Shown here piece after piece: positions 18,783-27,493 of a stretch of DNA of 64,000 nucleotides. This DNA is from Flavobacterium sp. 270 (GTDB lineage: Bacteria; Bacteroidota; Bacteroidia; Flavobacteriales; Flavobacteriaceae). Positions within the stretch are counted from its first letter, which is position 1, and every line of letters starts with the position of its first letter. Position numbers and translations under genes: made by a program. The DNA lies in assembly GCF_004368785.1 (NCBI RefSeq), contig NZ_SODM01000001.1:1550001-1614000 (forward strand). Direction: 5' to 3'. The notes under the pieces are model-generated. The model saw only the letters and a list, made by a program, of their open reading frames with translations, searched no databases and was not told where the DNA came from.

Positions 18783-19364
18783 CTATCTGTTAGCTATAAT
18801 TTTTTTCAAATTAATTTTCCTCCACCAACTTATATTCAGATTTATTATAACAGTGTAAATAATTTTATCTCGTTTCTGCTTCCTCTTTTCACGGTCGCTT
18901 TCATTCTCAATTGAAATTTGAGCTATTTCGAAATCAATTTCCCCATGCATTTGAATTGCTTTACGAATTCTCGGGTAATCGCGAAGAAGTCGAATTGCTT
19001 GCTCTTGACTTTTTAATGAGTCCAAGCGGTTACTTTTGACAAAAACTTTATTTTTATCGTAAAAAGGCAAATAATCAATCATTCCGTCGATCCATTCAAT
19101 ACTAACTTCCAAAGGTAAATAACCATTTTCAAAATAAAAAAACTCTTCACTAACAAATTCAATATATGCAGGAGATATATCACTTTGCAGGCCACTCCAT
19201 TTTGTAATTTCCTTAAAATTCGAAACACACTTTTCCATCGTTGCAAAATGAATTTGTTTCTGAGAAAAAATGTATGTAGCCCACAATCCTAACAAAGAAA
19301 TTGCTGTTACACAATAAGAAATAATTTCCGCTAGATCTTTAAAGTTATTGACTCCTGATTCCAT
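18783..19364 (-). CDS. Membrane-anchored hypothetical protein
   Basis: 193 residues with one N-terminal membrane helix (about 14-34, YCVTAISLLGLWATYIFSQ) and a cytoplasmic helical domain ending in a basic tail. No catalytic motif is recognised. Similar one-helix orphan proteins are common cargo in Bacteroidota islands. It stands alone, with about 80 bp to the next upstream gene on the same strand. Confidence 0.6.
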   Translation of the reverse strand: MESGVNNFKDLAEIISYCVTAISLLGLWATYIFSQKQIHFATMEKCVSNFKEITKWSGLQSDISPAYIEFVSEEFFYFENGYLPLEVSIEWIDGMIDYLPFYDKNKVFVKSNRLDSLKSQEQAIRLLRDYPRIRKAIQMHGEIDFEIAQISIENESDREKRKQKRDKIIYTVIINLNISWWRKINLKKIIANR

Positions 19365-19444
19365 TTTAATTAGTTATTTTAGCTTACTAAAATAAGGGCA
19401 TTTTTTTTCAACTTACAATTGTTTTTTAAACTCTAATATTTTTT

Positions 19445-20191
19445 TTACATTCCTTCACACAGACTAACTCTAGTCATTATGTGAATTCCGTGGAAATACG
19501 AAGCTACCTCAAATAAAGCATCTCTAACTTCTGGAAGAACATTATCCACTTTGTGAAAAGCTTCAATTATATTATCTTGATCATCAAAAACAATCATTGT
19601 TACATTACTTTTTTTTTCGACCTTTTTTTCCTCTATCTCTTTTATTATTCCCTCAATATTTTCCTTTTCGTTAAATTTTTGCATTGTATTTTTTTCAATA
19701 TCAAGTGCTGAATTTTTGGTTATTGGATACCGGAAATAAGAACTGTCCTGATCATATTTTGAAATTATTCTAAATAAAGTTGCAATTTTCTTGTACTCCT
19801 GCCAATCACCTTTTGGCGCCAAATCAGTCAGTTTTTGAATGTTTGGAAGAAGTAGAGAGTTTAACCAATAGTCATAAAGCTTGTCAATGAAGTGAGAAGA
19901 ATACAATTTCCTCCATTTCCCATCGACAAAAGCTTCCGGCTCATCACTATCAAAAGCGACGCTACCATAATCAATTTTAAGCTCTCTATGGAAAATTATT
20001 ATCAGAGATTTTAGATATAATTCAATAGCATGTCTAAAAAGAAAATTTTGAGGCATTTCTGCTTGCTGTGTTAAATCATAATGTTCGAAATGATTATTCA
20101 TTAAATGTTCTGCGCTATGATAATATGAGTCAGCTGTCACTCCAAATCCTAAATCAGGATGCAATTCTATCCCTGTAAGCAAATATTCCAT
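19445..20191 (-). CDS. Hypothetical protein, possibly HEPN-like
   Basis: 248 residues, soluble. The segment FLFRHAIELYLKSLIIIFHR (about 50-69) resembles the first long helix of HEPN-type four-helix proteins, but I do not see the RxxxxH nuclease motif. Later parts contain an acidic/Lys linker (EKENIEGIIKEIEEKKVEKK) and a C-terminal helix. HEPN proteins often act in toxin or defence modules; that role is only suggested by context here. It lies in a row of minus-strand orphans. Confidence 0.55.
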   Translation of the reverse strand: MEYLLTGIELHPDLGFGVTADSYYHSAEHLMNNHFEHYDLTQQAEMPQNFLFRHAIELYLKSLIIIFHRELKIDYGSVAFDSDEPEAFVDGKWRKLYSSHFIDKLYDYWLNSLLLPNIQKLTDLAPKGDWQEYKKIATLFRIISKYDQDSSYFRYPITKNSALDIEKNTMQKFNEKENIEGIIKEIEEKKVEKKSNVTMIVFDDQDNIIEAFHKVDNVLPEVRDALFEVASYFHGIHIMTRVSLCEGM

Positions 20192-20233
20192 ATTTTCAAT
20201 TTTAAGATTATAATCTGAGTATATTAGTTTAAA

Positions 20234-20722
20234 CTATGAATATATTTTAAGTTTAGGAAAAAAATCAAGAATTCGAAAAAAACAAATCATAATTAATAAG
20301 GAAACCATACTAACTGGCAATAGATTTCGAATAAAATAATTAAAGCTGCATTCGTCTTGTCCTTTAATTTTGATAATTTCAAGGCCGTTTACTACATATT
20401 CGATTTCTATCTTATCTGAGATAGAATACTTTTTCCAATAAGTTTTAATGCCGTTTTTGATTTTTTTCCCATCTACATTATAAAAATATTCTATATAATT
20501 AACATTATAAACATTCGTTTTTCTGCCTTCATACAACTCCTCTACAACTTCCTCACTTCCTACATAAAAAACAGTCCCATAAGTTGTCTTTTTTTTACTA
20601 AATTCCAGATCAAATTTATTTTTGTCATACGAAAAAATAAAGTATATCCATGTTATAATGAAAGAGATTATGTAAACAATTATAAAAAAATTATTTTTCT
20701 TTTGAGCTTCTGGTCTTGTCAT
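20234..20722 (-). CDS. Two-helix membrane protein with DUF3592-like ectodomain
   Basis: 162 residues. A membrane helix is at about 10-30 (NFFIIVYIISFIITWIYFI) and another near 135-155 (LLPVSMVSLLIMICFF), enclosing a beta-rich domain with KKTTYGTVFYVGSEEV and YFYNVDGKKIKNG. This layout resembles the small DUF3592-type membrane proteins. Function is unknown. Confidence 0.55.
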   Translation of the reverse strand: MTRPEAQKKNNFFIIVYIISFIITWIYFIFSYDKNKFDLEFSKKKTTYGTVFYVGSEEVVEELYEGRKTNVYNVNYIEYFYNVDGKKIKNGIKTYWKKYSISDKIEIEYVVNGLEIIKIKGQDECSFNYFIRNLLPVSMVSLLIMICFFRILDFFPKLKIYS

Positions 20723-20871
20723 AAATGTCTAGTAAAATTAATTCCTTTAAAATGATACATGGCCAATTCCTACCAAAACTACGTTTCTATTAAACATTAA
20801 ACTTTTATTTAATTTTAATTATTTTTATTTTATATTGCTCATATAATGCTATATTTGAACCCCACTTTGTT

Positions 20872-21489
20872 TTAATTTAAAACATCTGATTCAATTTTTA
20901 CTCTGTTTCCTGTTCCTATTATTTTTGCAGTATACTGATTTTTCAATTTGTCTAAATAAACTACATCTATTTCATATTCACAATCTTTAATATGTTTTTC
21001 TGTTGACGCTCGACCAAAAATATATCTGCTTTTACCTTTATCTAAATCACTGGGCAAATGTTCATTGTGGAGTACAATGTCATTTGATATCAAGTTAAAG
21101 GCAATCAGCTTAGCATCTTCCCCTTTATTGTTTAAATCTATTTTAAGTTCTCCAGTAAAACCAGTATAACCAGCACCATTCAACCATAGATTAGGTCTAA
21201 CACTTAGTTTGAGTTTCTGTTCTTCAATATCACGCAATTGCTCAAACGCATCATTATTACCTCCTGTTAATAATGATGTATTTCTAAAAATTTCAACTTG
21301 TTGTGCTACGAGGTCGTTGTGGTTTCTCATAGTTTGATTTTGAGCTTCCAAAAGTTCTATATGGGCTTCTTTATCTTTATCCCGTCTGAAGAGAAAAAGG
21401 AAAGCAAAGAATGTTGCAAGTGATCCTAAAGCACTAAAAATTCCAAAAATGAAATTTGCTAATTTAAAATCTATCACATAATTATTCAT
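20872..21489 (-). CDS. Membrane-anchored hypothetical protein with coiled coil
   Basis: 205 residues. One N-terminal helix (about 10-33, LANFIFGIFSALGSLATFFA) is followed by a short coiled coil (EAHIELLEAQNQTMRNHND) and a C-terminal beta-rich domain (about 90-205). No enzyme motif is seen. It is a typical phage- or island-borne orphan with no recognised partner. Confidence 0.55.
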   Translation of the reverse strand: MNNYVIDFKLANFIFGIFSALGSLATFFAFLFLFRRDKDKEAHIELLEAQNQTMRNHNDLVAQQVEIFRNTSLLTGGNNDAFEQLRDIEEQKLKLSVRPNLWLNGAGYTGFTGELKIDLNNKGEDAKLIAFNLISNDIVLHNEHLPSDLDKGKSRYIFGRASTEKHIKDCEYEIDVVYLDKLKNQYTAKIIGTGNRVKIESDVLN

Positions 21490-21550
21490 AAATATATTAT
21501 CTTGTTTTTAAAAATACATCTAAAATGTTCTGTTACTACAAAATTGTGGA

Positions 21551-22579
21551 CTAATTTTTTAAGTCTTGAGTTAATTTGGTGAATATTTCTTCCAACTCTT
21601 CTGTAGGATGAAACCCAAAATCCATTTTTGAATGTACAAATAAACCATCTTCATAAGTAACTTCATTAAGTGAATGAGGTAAATCCTCAATAGAATTTTT
21701 ATCCGAAAGTTCAGAAATTGGTACAGAGATATGATCTCCATTTTCTTGTTCTCTCCATACATAAGCAGACTTTGTCATTACATATAGAGTTTGCTTATCT
21801 TTTGAAAATCCCCTTTTCACAACTATATAATCTCCATTATGGTTTCTAAAGAACGGCGCTCTCTCTATCAAATTATTATAATATGCCTTCAATGGATGAC
21901 CTTCAAACATCTGTGGTGTACTTGGATATTCGTTTGGTTTATCATTAAAATGGTTAATACGTTGAGCTGCATTAGGGGTTTTAGACATCATGTAATTTGG
22001 CTGGCTGCCAGACGGAGTTTCAACAATTTCTCGATTAAATATCCATTCTCCTAATGAACCTCCTTTTAATGGTTTGTCACTATTTGCCCAAGACAACATT
22101 CGTTCTAAGCTTATTTGCGCCTCTCCAATTGATACCGTACACATCCATTCATAATTTGGATCTGCAAATTTGTCTCTAAATTTTGAAGGGTTGGCAAGAA
22201 ATGCTTCAATGCTTCCACAAATAATTTCAATACGCTTTGCTGTAATTGGGTTAAGTAAAATATTTTCTAATCTTGTTACCCAACGTAAATTGGTTGGCCT
22301 GTTATTTTGTTTGTTAGTATCAATATGGTCAACAACATGTTCTTTAGTTGGCGCTTCGTTATGAAATGCTGTTGCAACTATGCGGTGAATTCGAACAGAA
22401 GCAATTTCCAAATAGCCTGTTCGAATGTTTAGTTTGCCAAAAGTCCAATTGTTGTCCGTTGGTCTTGGTCTTTTTCCCTCAAGTGGGTAACGTAATACTG
22501 CTCCATTATCACGAACAGAATAACGCTCATTTTTGTAAATACATTCACTTTCTTGTTTGAAGTCTTTCAAGTCAACCAT
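21551..22579 (-). CDS. HNH endonuclease
   Basis: About 342 residues from the preferred ATG at 22579 (MVDLKDFKQESEC); a longer frame to 22618 adds only MLLKSIKLIKKLT. An HNH_3-type nuclease core is clear near the N-terminus: RIHRIVATAFHNEAP, then VVDHIDTNKQNNRPTNLRWV, in which the His-Asn-Asn pattern binds the metal. The layout resembles free-standing HNH homing or nicking endonucleases. The C-terminal 200 residues are not recognised and may set specificity. Confidence 0.8.
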   Translation of the reverse strand: MVDLKDFKQESECIYKNERYSVRDNGAVLRYPLEGKRPRPTDNNWTFGKLNIRTGYLEIASVRIHRIVATAFHNEAPTKEHVVDHIDTNKQNNRPTNLRWVTRLENILLNPITAKRIEIICGSIEAFLANPSKFRDKFADPNYEWMCTVSIGEAQISLERMLSWANSDKPLKGGSLGEWIFNREIVETPSGSQPNYMMSKTPNAAQRINHFNDKPNEYPSTPQMFEGHPLKAYYNNLIERAPFFRNHNGDYIVVKRGFSKDKQTLYVMTKSAYVWREQENGDHISVPISELSDKNSIEDLPHSLNEVTYEDGLFVHSKMDFGFHPTEELEEIFTKLTQDLKN

Positions 22580-22927
22580 AGTAAGTTTCTTTATCAATTT
22601 GATGCTCTTTAACAGCAACTCCTCAAATGCTGACCATGAACGCTCTCGCGTTTATCTTCTTTTTTTAATTGTAACTAAAGTAGAAACAAACATATATTTT
22701 TCTAGAGGAGTTCCTTGAATTCTTTTATATATCTGTTCATTGCAATAACCATTTTCATTTTTTTATTATAAATATCAGCACCTAAGTAAATTTCATAATT
22801 TACTTCTCCAATATTTATATTTAAATCGGATATGATTTTTTATATTTACTTTTCAATACATTGAACTTTAAAAGTACAAACCTAACTTTAAATTAAGCCT
22901 AAAACCCACAATCTTTACAAACCTATG
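22580..22927. other. Gene-free stretch between HNH gene and HsdR-N-like gene
   Basis: About 350 bp, AT-rich. No frame, RNA gene or strong hairpin is seen. Confidence 0.4.
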
Positions 22928-23873
22928 TTATGGACTTTTATTTTCATTCAAAGTATTGAACTTCCAATGGTAGATAGCTTTCGTCGTCATATGATGAATA
23001 TTTATACTAAGCACCGCATACATATTGAAATCAAATCTTTCCGTAGGAATGTCTACATATCGAAAAGGTTGTCTTTTTAAAGAGTCTGAAATTTTAGTTT
23101 TTAATTGTTGAGGTAAAATTTGTAATAACTCTTGATATTTCACTTCATCAAAATCAAATGATCCTGCAAGTTTTTGAATACCCCCTTCAGTAATGTAAGT
23201 TCCAAAATTACAGTTGATTGAATATAGGTTATCTTCTAATTTAGCAATAAAAGCAATTCCTTCCATTGGAAAACATATAGGTTCATAAAAGTTTTCCTCT
23301 ATTCCAAACCTCATAATGAATAATCCCATATCCCATTTGAAATCTTTTAAATGGGGGTTCTTGACAAATTCTGGATTTAAATGTTTCTCTAATTCTTTCC
23401 AATTCTCTTTTAAATCTTTGATGTGAAATTGTAAAATAGGATCTGTTTTTTTACATTGAAAATTCATTTCCATTACATAAACAAAAAATTTCACTTCTTA
23501 TTTCTTGATGTACAGCATAACTATATGCCTGAGCAACATTCTTTCCTTCAAAAATATTTTCAGAAGGACGCTTAGCATCTAGAATCCATTTATTTTCTCC
23601 ATCAATTTCAAATGTGTAATCTGGTATTATATTCACATTATGTTTTTTTGTTCCGAAATAGCAAAATGGGTGTTTTAAATTTTTACTTCGAATTATCTTG
23701 TTTTTAGATGACGCACTATATCCTAGCTTTTTTAAAATTGGTAATACTATTTCTTCTCTTACGGCATCCTCTTTGAAATCTTTTGAATCCAATAGATTAA
23801 AGTCGAAATCTTTAAATAAATCTTCAAATTCATTATCTTCTCCAAAAAGTTGATTTAAATAATCATATTTCAT
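22928..23873 (-). pseudogene. HsdR-N-like PD-(D/E)XK protein split by a frameshift
   Basis: The first part (about 140 residues from the ATG at 23873) holds a type I restriction R-subunit N-terminal nuclease core, with IIPDYTFEIDGENKWILDAK carrying the Asp...Asp-x-Lys set. It ends at a TAA in a seven-A run near 23452. The frame then continues in another register as KKTDPILQFHIKDLKENW, the expected sequel, to a stop at 22928. A one-base change in the A-run restores about 315 residues. This may be a true lesion, phase variation, or a sequencing slip. Confidence 0.75.
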
Positions 23874-24086
23874 GTCTTAACTATATTTAATTGTTTTTCT
23901 TTAATTTTCTATAACTTATCCGCTTGAAATGTTTCGGACTTCGAAGACGAGTACTTTCTTCTAAATTAAAATACGGCTTAAAACGATAATTCCCGAATAT
24001 TTGTTAGTGCTTATTCTTTGAATTTTCAAAATCATCTCAAATACAAAATCAACTCCGTGGTAAGACAATTAACTAATCAATTCTAT

Positions 24087-25364
24087 TTATGCTACGCTTT
24101 TATTTTCCACATTGTTTAATACTGAATTTCTTGAGATTGCTAATATAAAAAGTAAAGCAAATGAAATTATGAATATCTGGGTCAAGTTTAAGTTTAAATA
24201 GCTGAAAATAAAACCTATCATTATAATATTTGTAATTCCTAAAATCCAAAAATAAGATTCAGTGATTAATTCTAAATGATTAACTCTTGCTGTTATTCTT
24301 GATTTTATTTTTGTGAAAATTTCTAATTCTTTCGGGTATTTAGTGAAAAAATTATTTTCTTTTAGCCCTTTGAAATCTTGATTTGAAATTGCATCGATAT
24401 AAGATAAATCATTAAAGTTGATTTTTAGTAATAAGATTAAATATATATTTGTAATAATTATTACAATAATTAAAAGTATAAGAAAGATTGAATTTTCTTT
24501 TACTTTTTCTACGGCAAATAATGTTGTTGCAATGAGTATGGGCAGTCCAATAATTTTTTGAGTGAGATTATTTAAAATTTCAGAAACGTCTTTAAAATAT
24601 TTAGATTTATATTCATCATACTCTTTTCTAATTTTATCGATAGATAAGTTGTTTAAATAAATCTCAAAATTTATTTTCGCATTATTTGTAATGTCGTTTA
24701 ATTCCCCAAAAACATTGTTAATTCTATTATTAGCATCATATCTACTAGCATATTCAATAATTGAACTTTTTAAAAATTTTGGTAAATGATGATTCTGCTC
24801 AACAAAACAATTTTTGAAATTCTCCAGATAGTTATTTAAATTTATTTTCTCATTAAAGTGAAATATTTCGTTATAATATTTAATAATTAATCTGCCTTTG
24901 TCAGTTAAACTAGTAAAAACTATTTTCCGTGAGATATCATTCAAATAATCTACAAAATGAAAAGCTTCTTCAGTATCAACTTCTTGACTTTTTAAAAATT
25001 CGATGAATTCTTTAAACGAAATAGTATTTTGGAAAAAATAGTTTTCAGGTTCTTCTTCAAAATTTACAAATGTTATATTGTTTATTAATGAATAGGGTAA
25101 ATTACCTATGTTCAATATTAAAACCTCATCATTACTTTTTATTTCTGTCAATCTTAAGTAAGAATTGAATTCTGAATAAATTTTAATTGGTAAATTTTCT
25201 TTTTCAACACTAATAGTTTTATATCGAATATTTTCATATTCAATTCTTAACGCAATTAATTGATCTTCCATATTTTCAGAATATTGAAAATCAATTACAT
25301 CTGCTTTAATTTCAAATACAGATCCTTTAAAAATTTTAAATATTTTTTTATGAATATCAATCAT
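24087..25364 (-). CDS. Four-helix membrane protein paired with NA37-like protein
   Basis: 425 residues. The soluble N-terminal part (about 1-260) is not recognised. The C-terminal part has four membrane helices in two hairpins (about 275-292 and 295-315; about 370-390 and 394-412). Its start codon overlaps the stop of the NA37-like gene by one base, so the two are translated together. The pairing of a cytosolic nucleic-acid-associated protein with a four-helix membrane partner recalls the layout, not the sequence, of the Kiwa antiphage pair. Confidence 0.65.
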   Translation of the reverse strand: MIDIHKKIFKIFKGSVFEIKADVIDFQYSENMEDQLIALRIEYENIRYKTISVEKENLPIKIYSEFNSYLRLTEIKSNDEVLILNIGNLPYSLINNITFVNFEEEPENYFFQNTISFKEFIEFLKSQEVDTEEAFHFVDYLNDISRKIVFTSLTDKGRLIIKYYNEIFHFNEKINLNNYLENFKNCFVEQNHHLPKFLKSSIIEYASRYDANNRINNVFGELNDITNNAKINFEIYLNNLSIDKIRKEYDEYKSKYFKDVSEILNNLTQKIIGLPILIATTLFAVEKVKENSIFLILLIIVIIITNIYLILLLKINFNDLSYIDAISNQDFKGLKENNFFTKYPKELEIFTKIKSRITARVNHLELITESYFWILGITNIIMIGFIFSYLNLNLTQIFIISFALLFILAISRNSVLNNVENKSVA

Positions 25365-26377
25365 TATGTATTTGTAATTTCATTTCTCAATGCCTTAGCA
25401 AAATTTTCTGATTCAATTATTACAAGATTTGGGTTATCATTTGATAATCTAACTTTTTCATTCAATACGCCACGTGAAAATTTCAAGTTTATTCCATCTC
25501 TATTGACTTCAAGTTTAATGAATTTTTTTAATTGTATTTTATTAAATCTAAATTCGGTATCAATAGAAATATTTTCCTGCTCAGCATAATTTGTTATTGT
25601 ATTTTCATTTTGATAAAAATGTTTGCTCAACTCCCGTACGTTTATCGTGTCGTTTGAACTACTAGAAGCAAAGCTATAAACCAAATTTCGGAATTCTTCA
25701 ATATCAAATGCAGTGTTCGTGTTTGGATTTATTGGAGGTTCAATTTGTGTAATTATTTTGTAAAGTGATTTTGTATAATCAATACTTGATTCAAGTTGTT
25801 GAATTGAAATCCAACTTTTAAAATATTCGGATACTTCTTTTTGCCTTAATTGCGTGAATGAAAGGTAGTTTATTTCCTTATTTTCAATTCTATTTTCATT
25901 TATACGACAGGCCATCGCTAAATTTTTTGTATCAACATATTCAATTGTTTGTATTGAATATGAATTTGTTGTTTTTTTTAAAATTTTGCCTTCTACATCA
26001 CGAATTAAAAATACTCCAAAAAAATTATAACCATTATCTGTGTACTCAGTGAAAACAAAATATCCACCAGTTGCAAAAAAGACAGGTTTAATCAATTCAA
26101 CTAAATTTCCTATAACTTGTCTTGTAAAACTTATGAAGTCGTGCATAGTTCTTGTAGAAGTTCTGTAATCTGTGAACTTTTCAGGAAAATATTTACCTTC
26201 TGAATCATCAAATATTGCATATAAAATTCTATCACTTCTAAAACTATCAGAAAGTGCAGTTACTAATGCGGTAGATTCATCACTAATTGGTATTAATTCT
26301 TCGGAAAGTATCAAATCTACTTTTTTACTCTCACTTTCTTTTTTTAATTCGTGAATAATAATCTTATTTAATATCAT
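25364..26377 (-). CDS. NA37/YejK-family nucleoid-associated-like protein
   Basis: 337 residues. The N-terminus (NKIIIHELKKESESKKVDLI, then ISDESTALVTALSDSF) matches the family start of nucleoid-associated protein YejK/NdpA, and the strand order through GGYFVFTEYTDNG fits the first half of that fold. It is a widespread defence-island gene. It is the first gene of a two-gene operon with the membrane protein at 24087-25364. The biochemical role is unknown; DNA or nucleotide binding is inferred from the family. Confidence 0.68.
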   Translation of the reverse strand: MILNKIIIHELKKESESKKVDLILSEELIPISDESTALVTALSDSFRSDRILYAIFDDSEGKYFPEKFTDYRTSTRTMHDFISFTRQVIGNLVELIKPVFFATGGYFVFTEYTDNGYNFFGVFLIRDVEGKILKKTTNSYSIQTIEYVDTKNLAMACRINENRIENKEINYLSFTQLRQKEVSEYFKSWISIQQLESSIDYTKSLYKIITQIEPPINPNTNTAFDIEEFRNLVYSFASSSSNDTINVRELSKHFYQNENTITNYAEQENISIDTEFRFNKIQLKKFIKLEVNRDGINLKFSRGVLNEKVRLSNDNPNLVIIESENFAKALRNEITNT

Positions 26378-27004
26378 ACTTTGTCATTTGGTTGTTGAAT
26401 TCTCCTGTTTTTGTGGTAAGTTTAGCATAACTGAATTATTCATGCTACAGAATGTCTTAATACCGTAATTTTTCAGATAGCGTTATACCATTTATTAGCT
26501 TTAAATACCAAACTTATAGAACCTGTTTTATTCTCATTTACGGATTTCCATAATTTCTAATGAAAGAAGCAAATTAGTTTTTTAATATGGAGAAAAACCA
26601 AGTATAAATACGTGTTTTGTAATTTTAACTAAATAAAAAAGATGGCTAAGCATCTTTTTATGAATATCTATTTTTCTTTAAATCGAAGTCAAAATCTAAT
26701 AATTCTTATGGAATACTAAGACCTGTGGTTGGCTTTGTGGAGCAGGAAATATTTCAGGATTAAAAAAGGGGAACAAATTTGTGGATATTGCGCAAAAAAT
26801 TTTTAACCTCTGGCTATTTATTGAAAATATAAATATGTGCATGAATTCTATTTTAAATATGGATACTTTTAGTTATTGCTCTGGTTTCACTTGGATTTAG
26901 TATCTAATTTTATTTTCTTTACAAATAATGTCAAAAAATTTTCTGCAATAAAAAAAACATTCTATATTTGCACCCGCAAACAAGCGAAATGTTCGCGTCT
27001 TATT
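26378..27004. other. Gene-free stretch with tRNA promoter
   Basis: About 630 bp. AAAAAGATG-GCTAAG-CATCTTTTT (26636-26659) is a possible terminator hairpin. TATATTTG at 26963-26970 is the -7 box for tRNA-Ser copy 2; it sits in the same TATATTTGCAC.CGCAA context as copy 1. No protein frame is supported. Confidence 0.6.
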
Positions 27005-27089
27005 GGAGGAATGGCAGAGCGGTCGAATGCGGCAGTCTTGAAAACTGTTGACTGTAACAGGTCCGGGGGTTCGAATCCCTCTTCCTCCG
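27005..27089 (+). tRNA. tRNA-Ser(UGA), copy 2, CCA not encoded
   Basis: Same sequence as copy 1 except for the acceptor stem, where GGAGGAA pairs with TTCCTCC (compensating changes keep both pairs), so the gene has been under selection. The anticodon is TGA. The discriminator G at 27089 is followed by CTG, not CCA. It has its own promoter and its own terminator downstream. It splits the island into two arms. Confidence 0.95.
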
Positions 27090-27146
27090 CTGAAGGCTTA
27101 AAACTTAAAGATAGCAAGTTTTTCAAAAAAGCCTAAAACAAGCGGT

Positions 27147-27178
27147 AAACCCTGCAAATCAAAAGATTTGCAGGGTTT
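27147..27178 (+). terminator. Terminator after tRNA-Ser copy 2
   Basis: The arms AAACCCTGCAAATC and GATTTGCAGGGTTT enclose an AAAA loop and are followed by T-rich sequence. The stretch from the tRNA end to here is clearly homologous to 52375-52460. Confidence 0.85.
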
Positions 27179-27493
27179 TGTCTTTTATACTCATTTTCAA
27201 AATTTTCAAAAATGCTCAAAAGTTTAGTGCGACAATCATGGCACAGTCAGAAATGGACTTCATACTTTTTCTCGCACAAAAGTTAAGGCGAATTTTACGG
27301 ATGTTTCACTGGTTTAACTTTTGTGTTAAAATCGTGGCGTATTACATTTTACAAAAAATAAAAATTCAGTAAAATAAAGTTTGCCGTGTTTAGGTTCGAA
27401 TCGGCAAACATCCATCTTCACATATAGAAACATGTAAAACATAAAAGAATATGCTGATGAACTTCTTATGAAATTGCTGTTCTACTGAGGTAA
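27179..27493. other. Degraded stretch before the methylase remnant
   Basis: No frame is supported. A short inverted repeat GTTTGCCG/CGGCAAAC (27379-27386 and 27402-27409) encloses a T-loop-like GGTTCGAATC, but the rest of a tRNA is missing. Confidence 0.35.

Noticed and set aside
27379..27409. tRNA-like mini hairpin with a T-loop-like GGTTCGAATC
   Set aside because: Only the 8-bp stem and a T-loop-like word are present; the D-arm and anticodon arm are missing. Too little to call.
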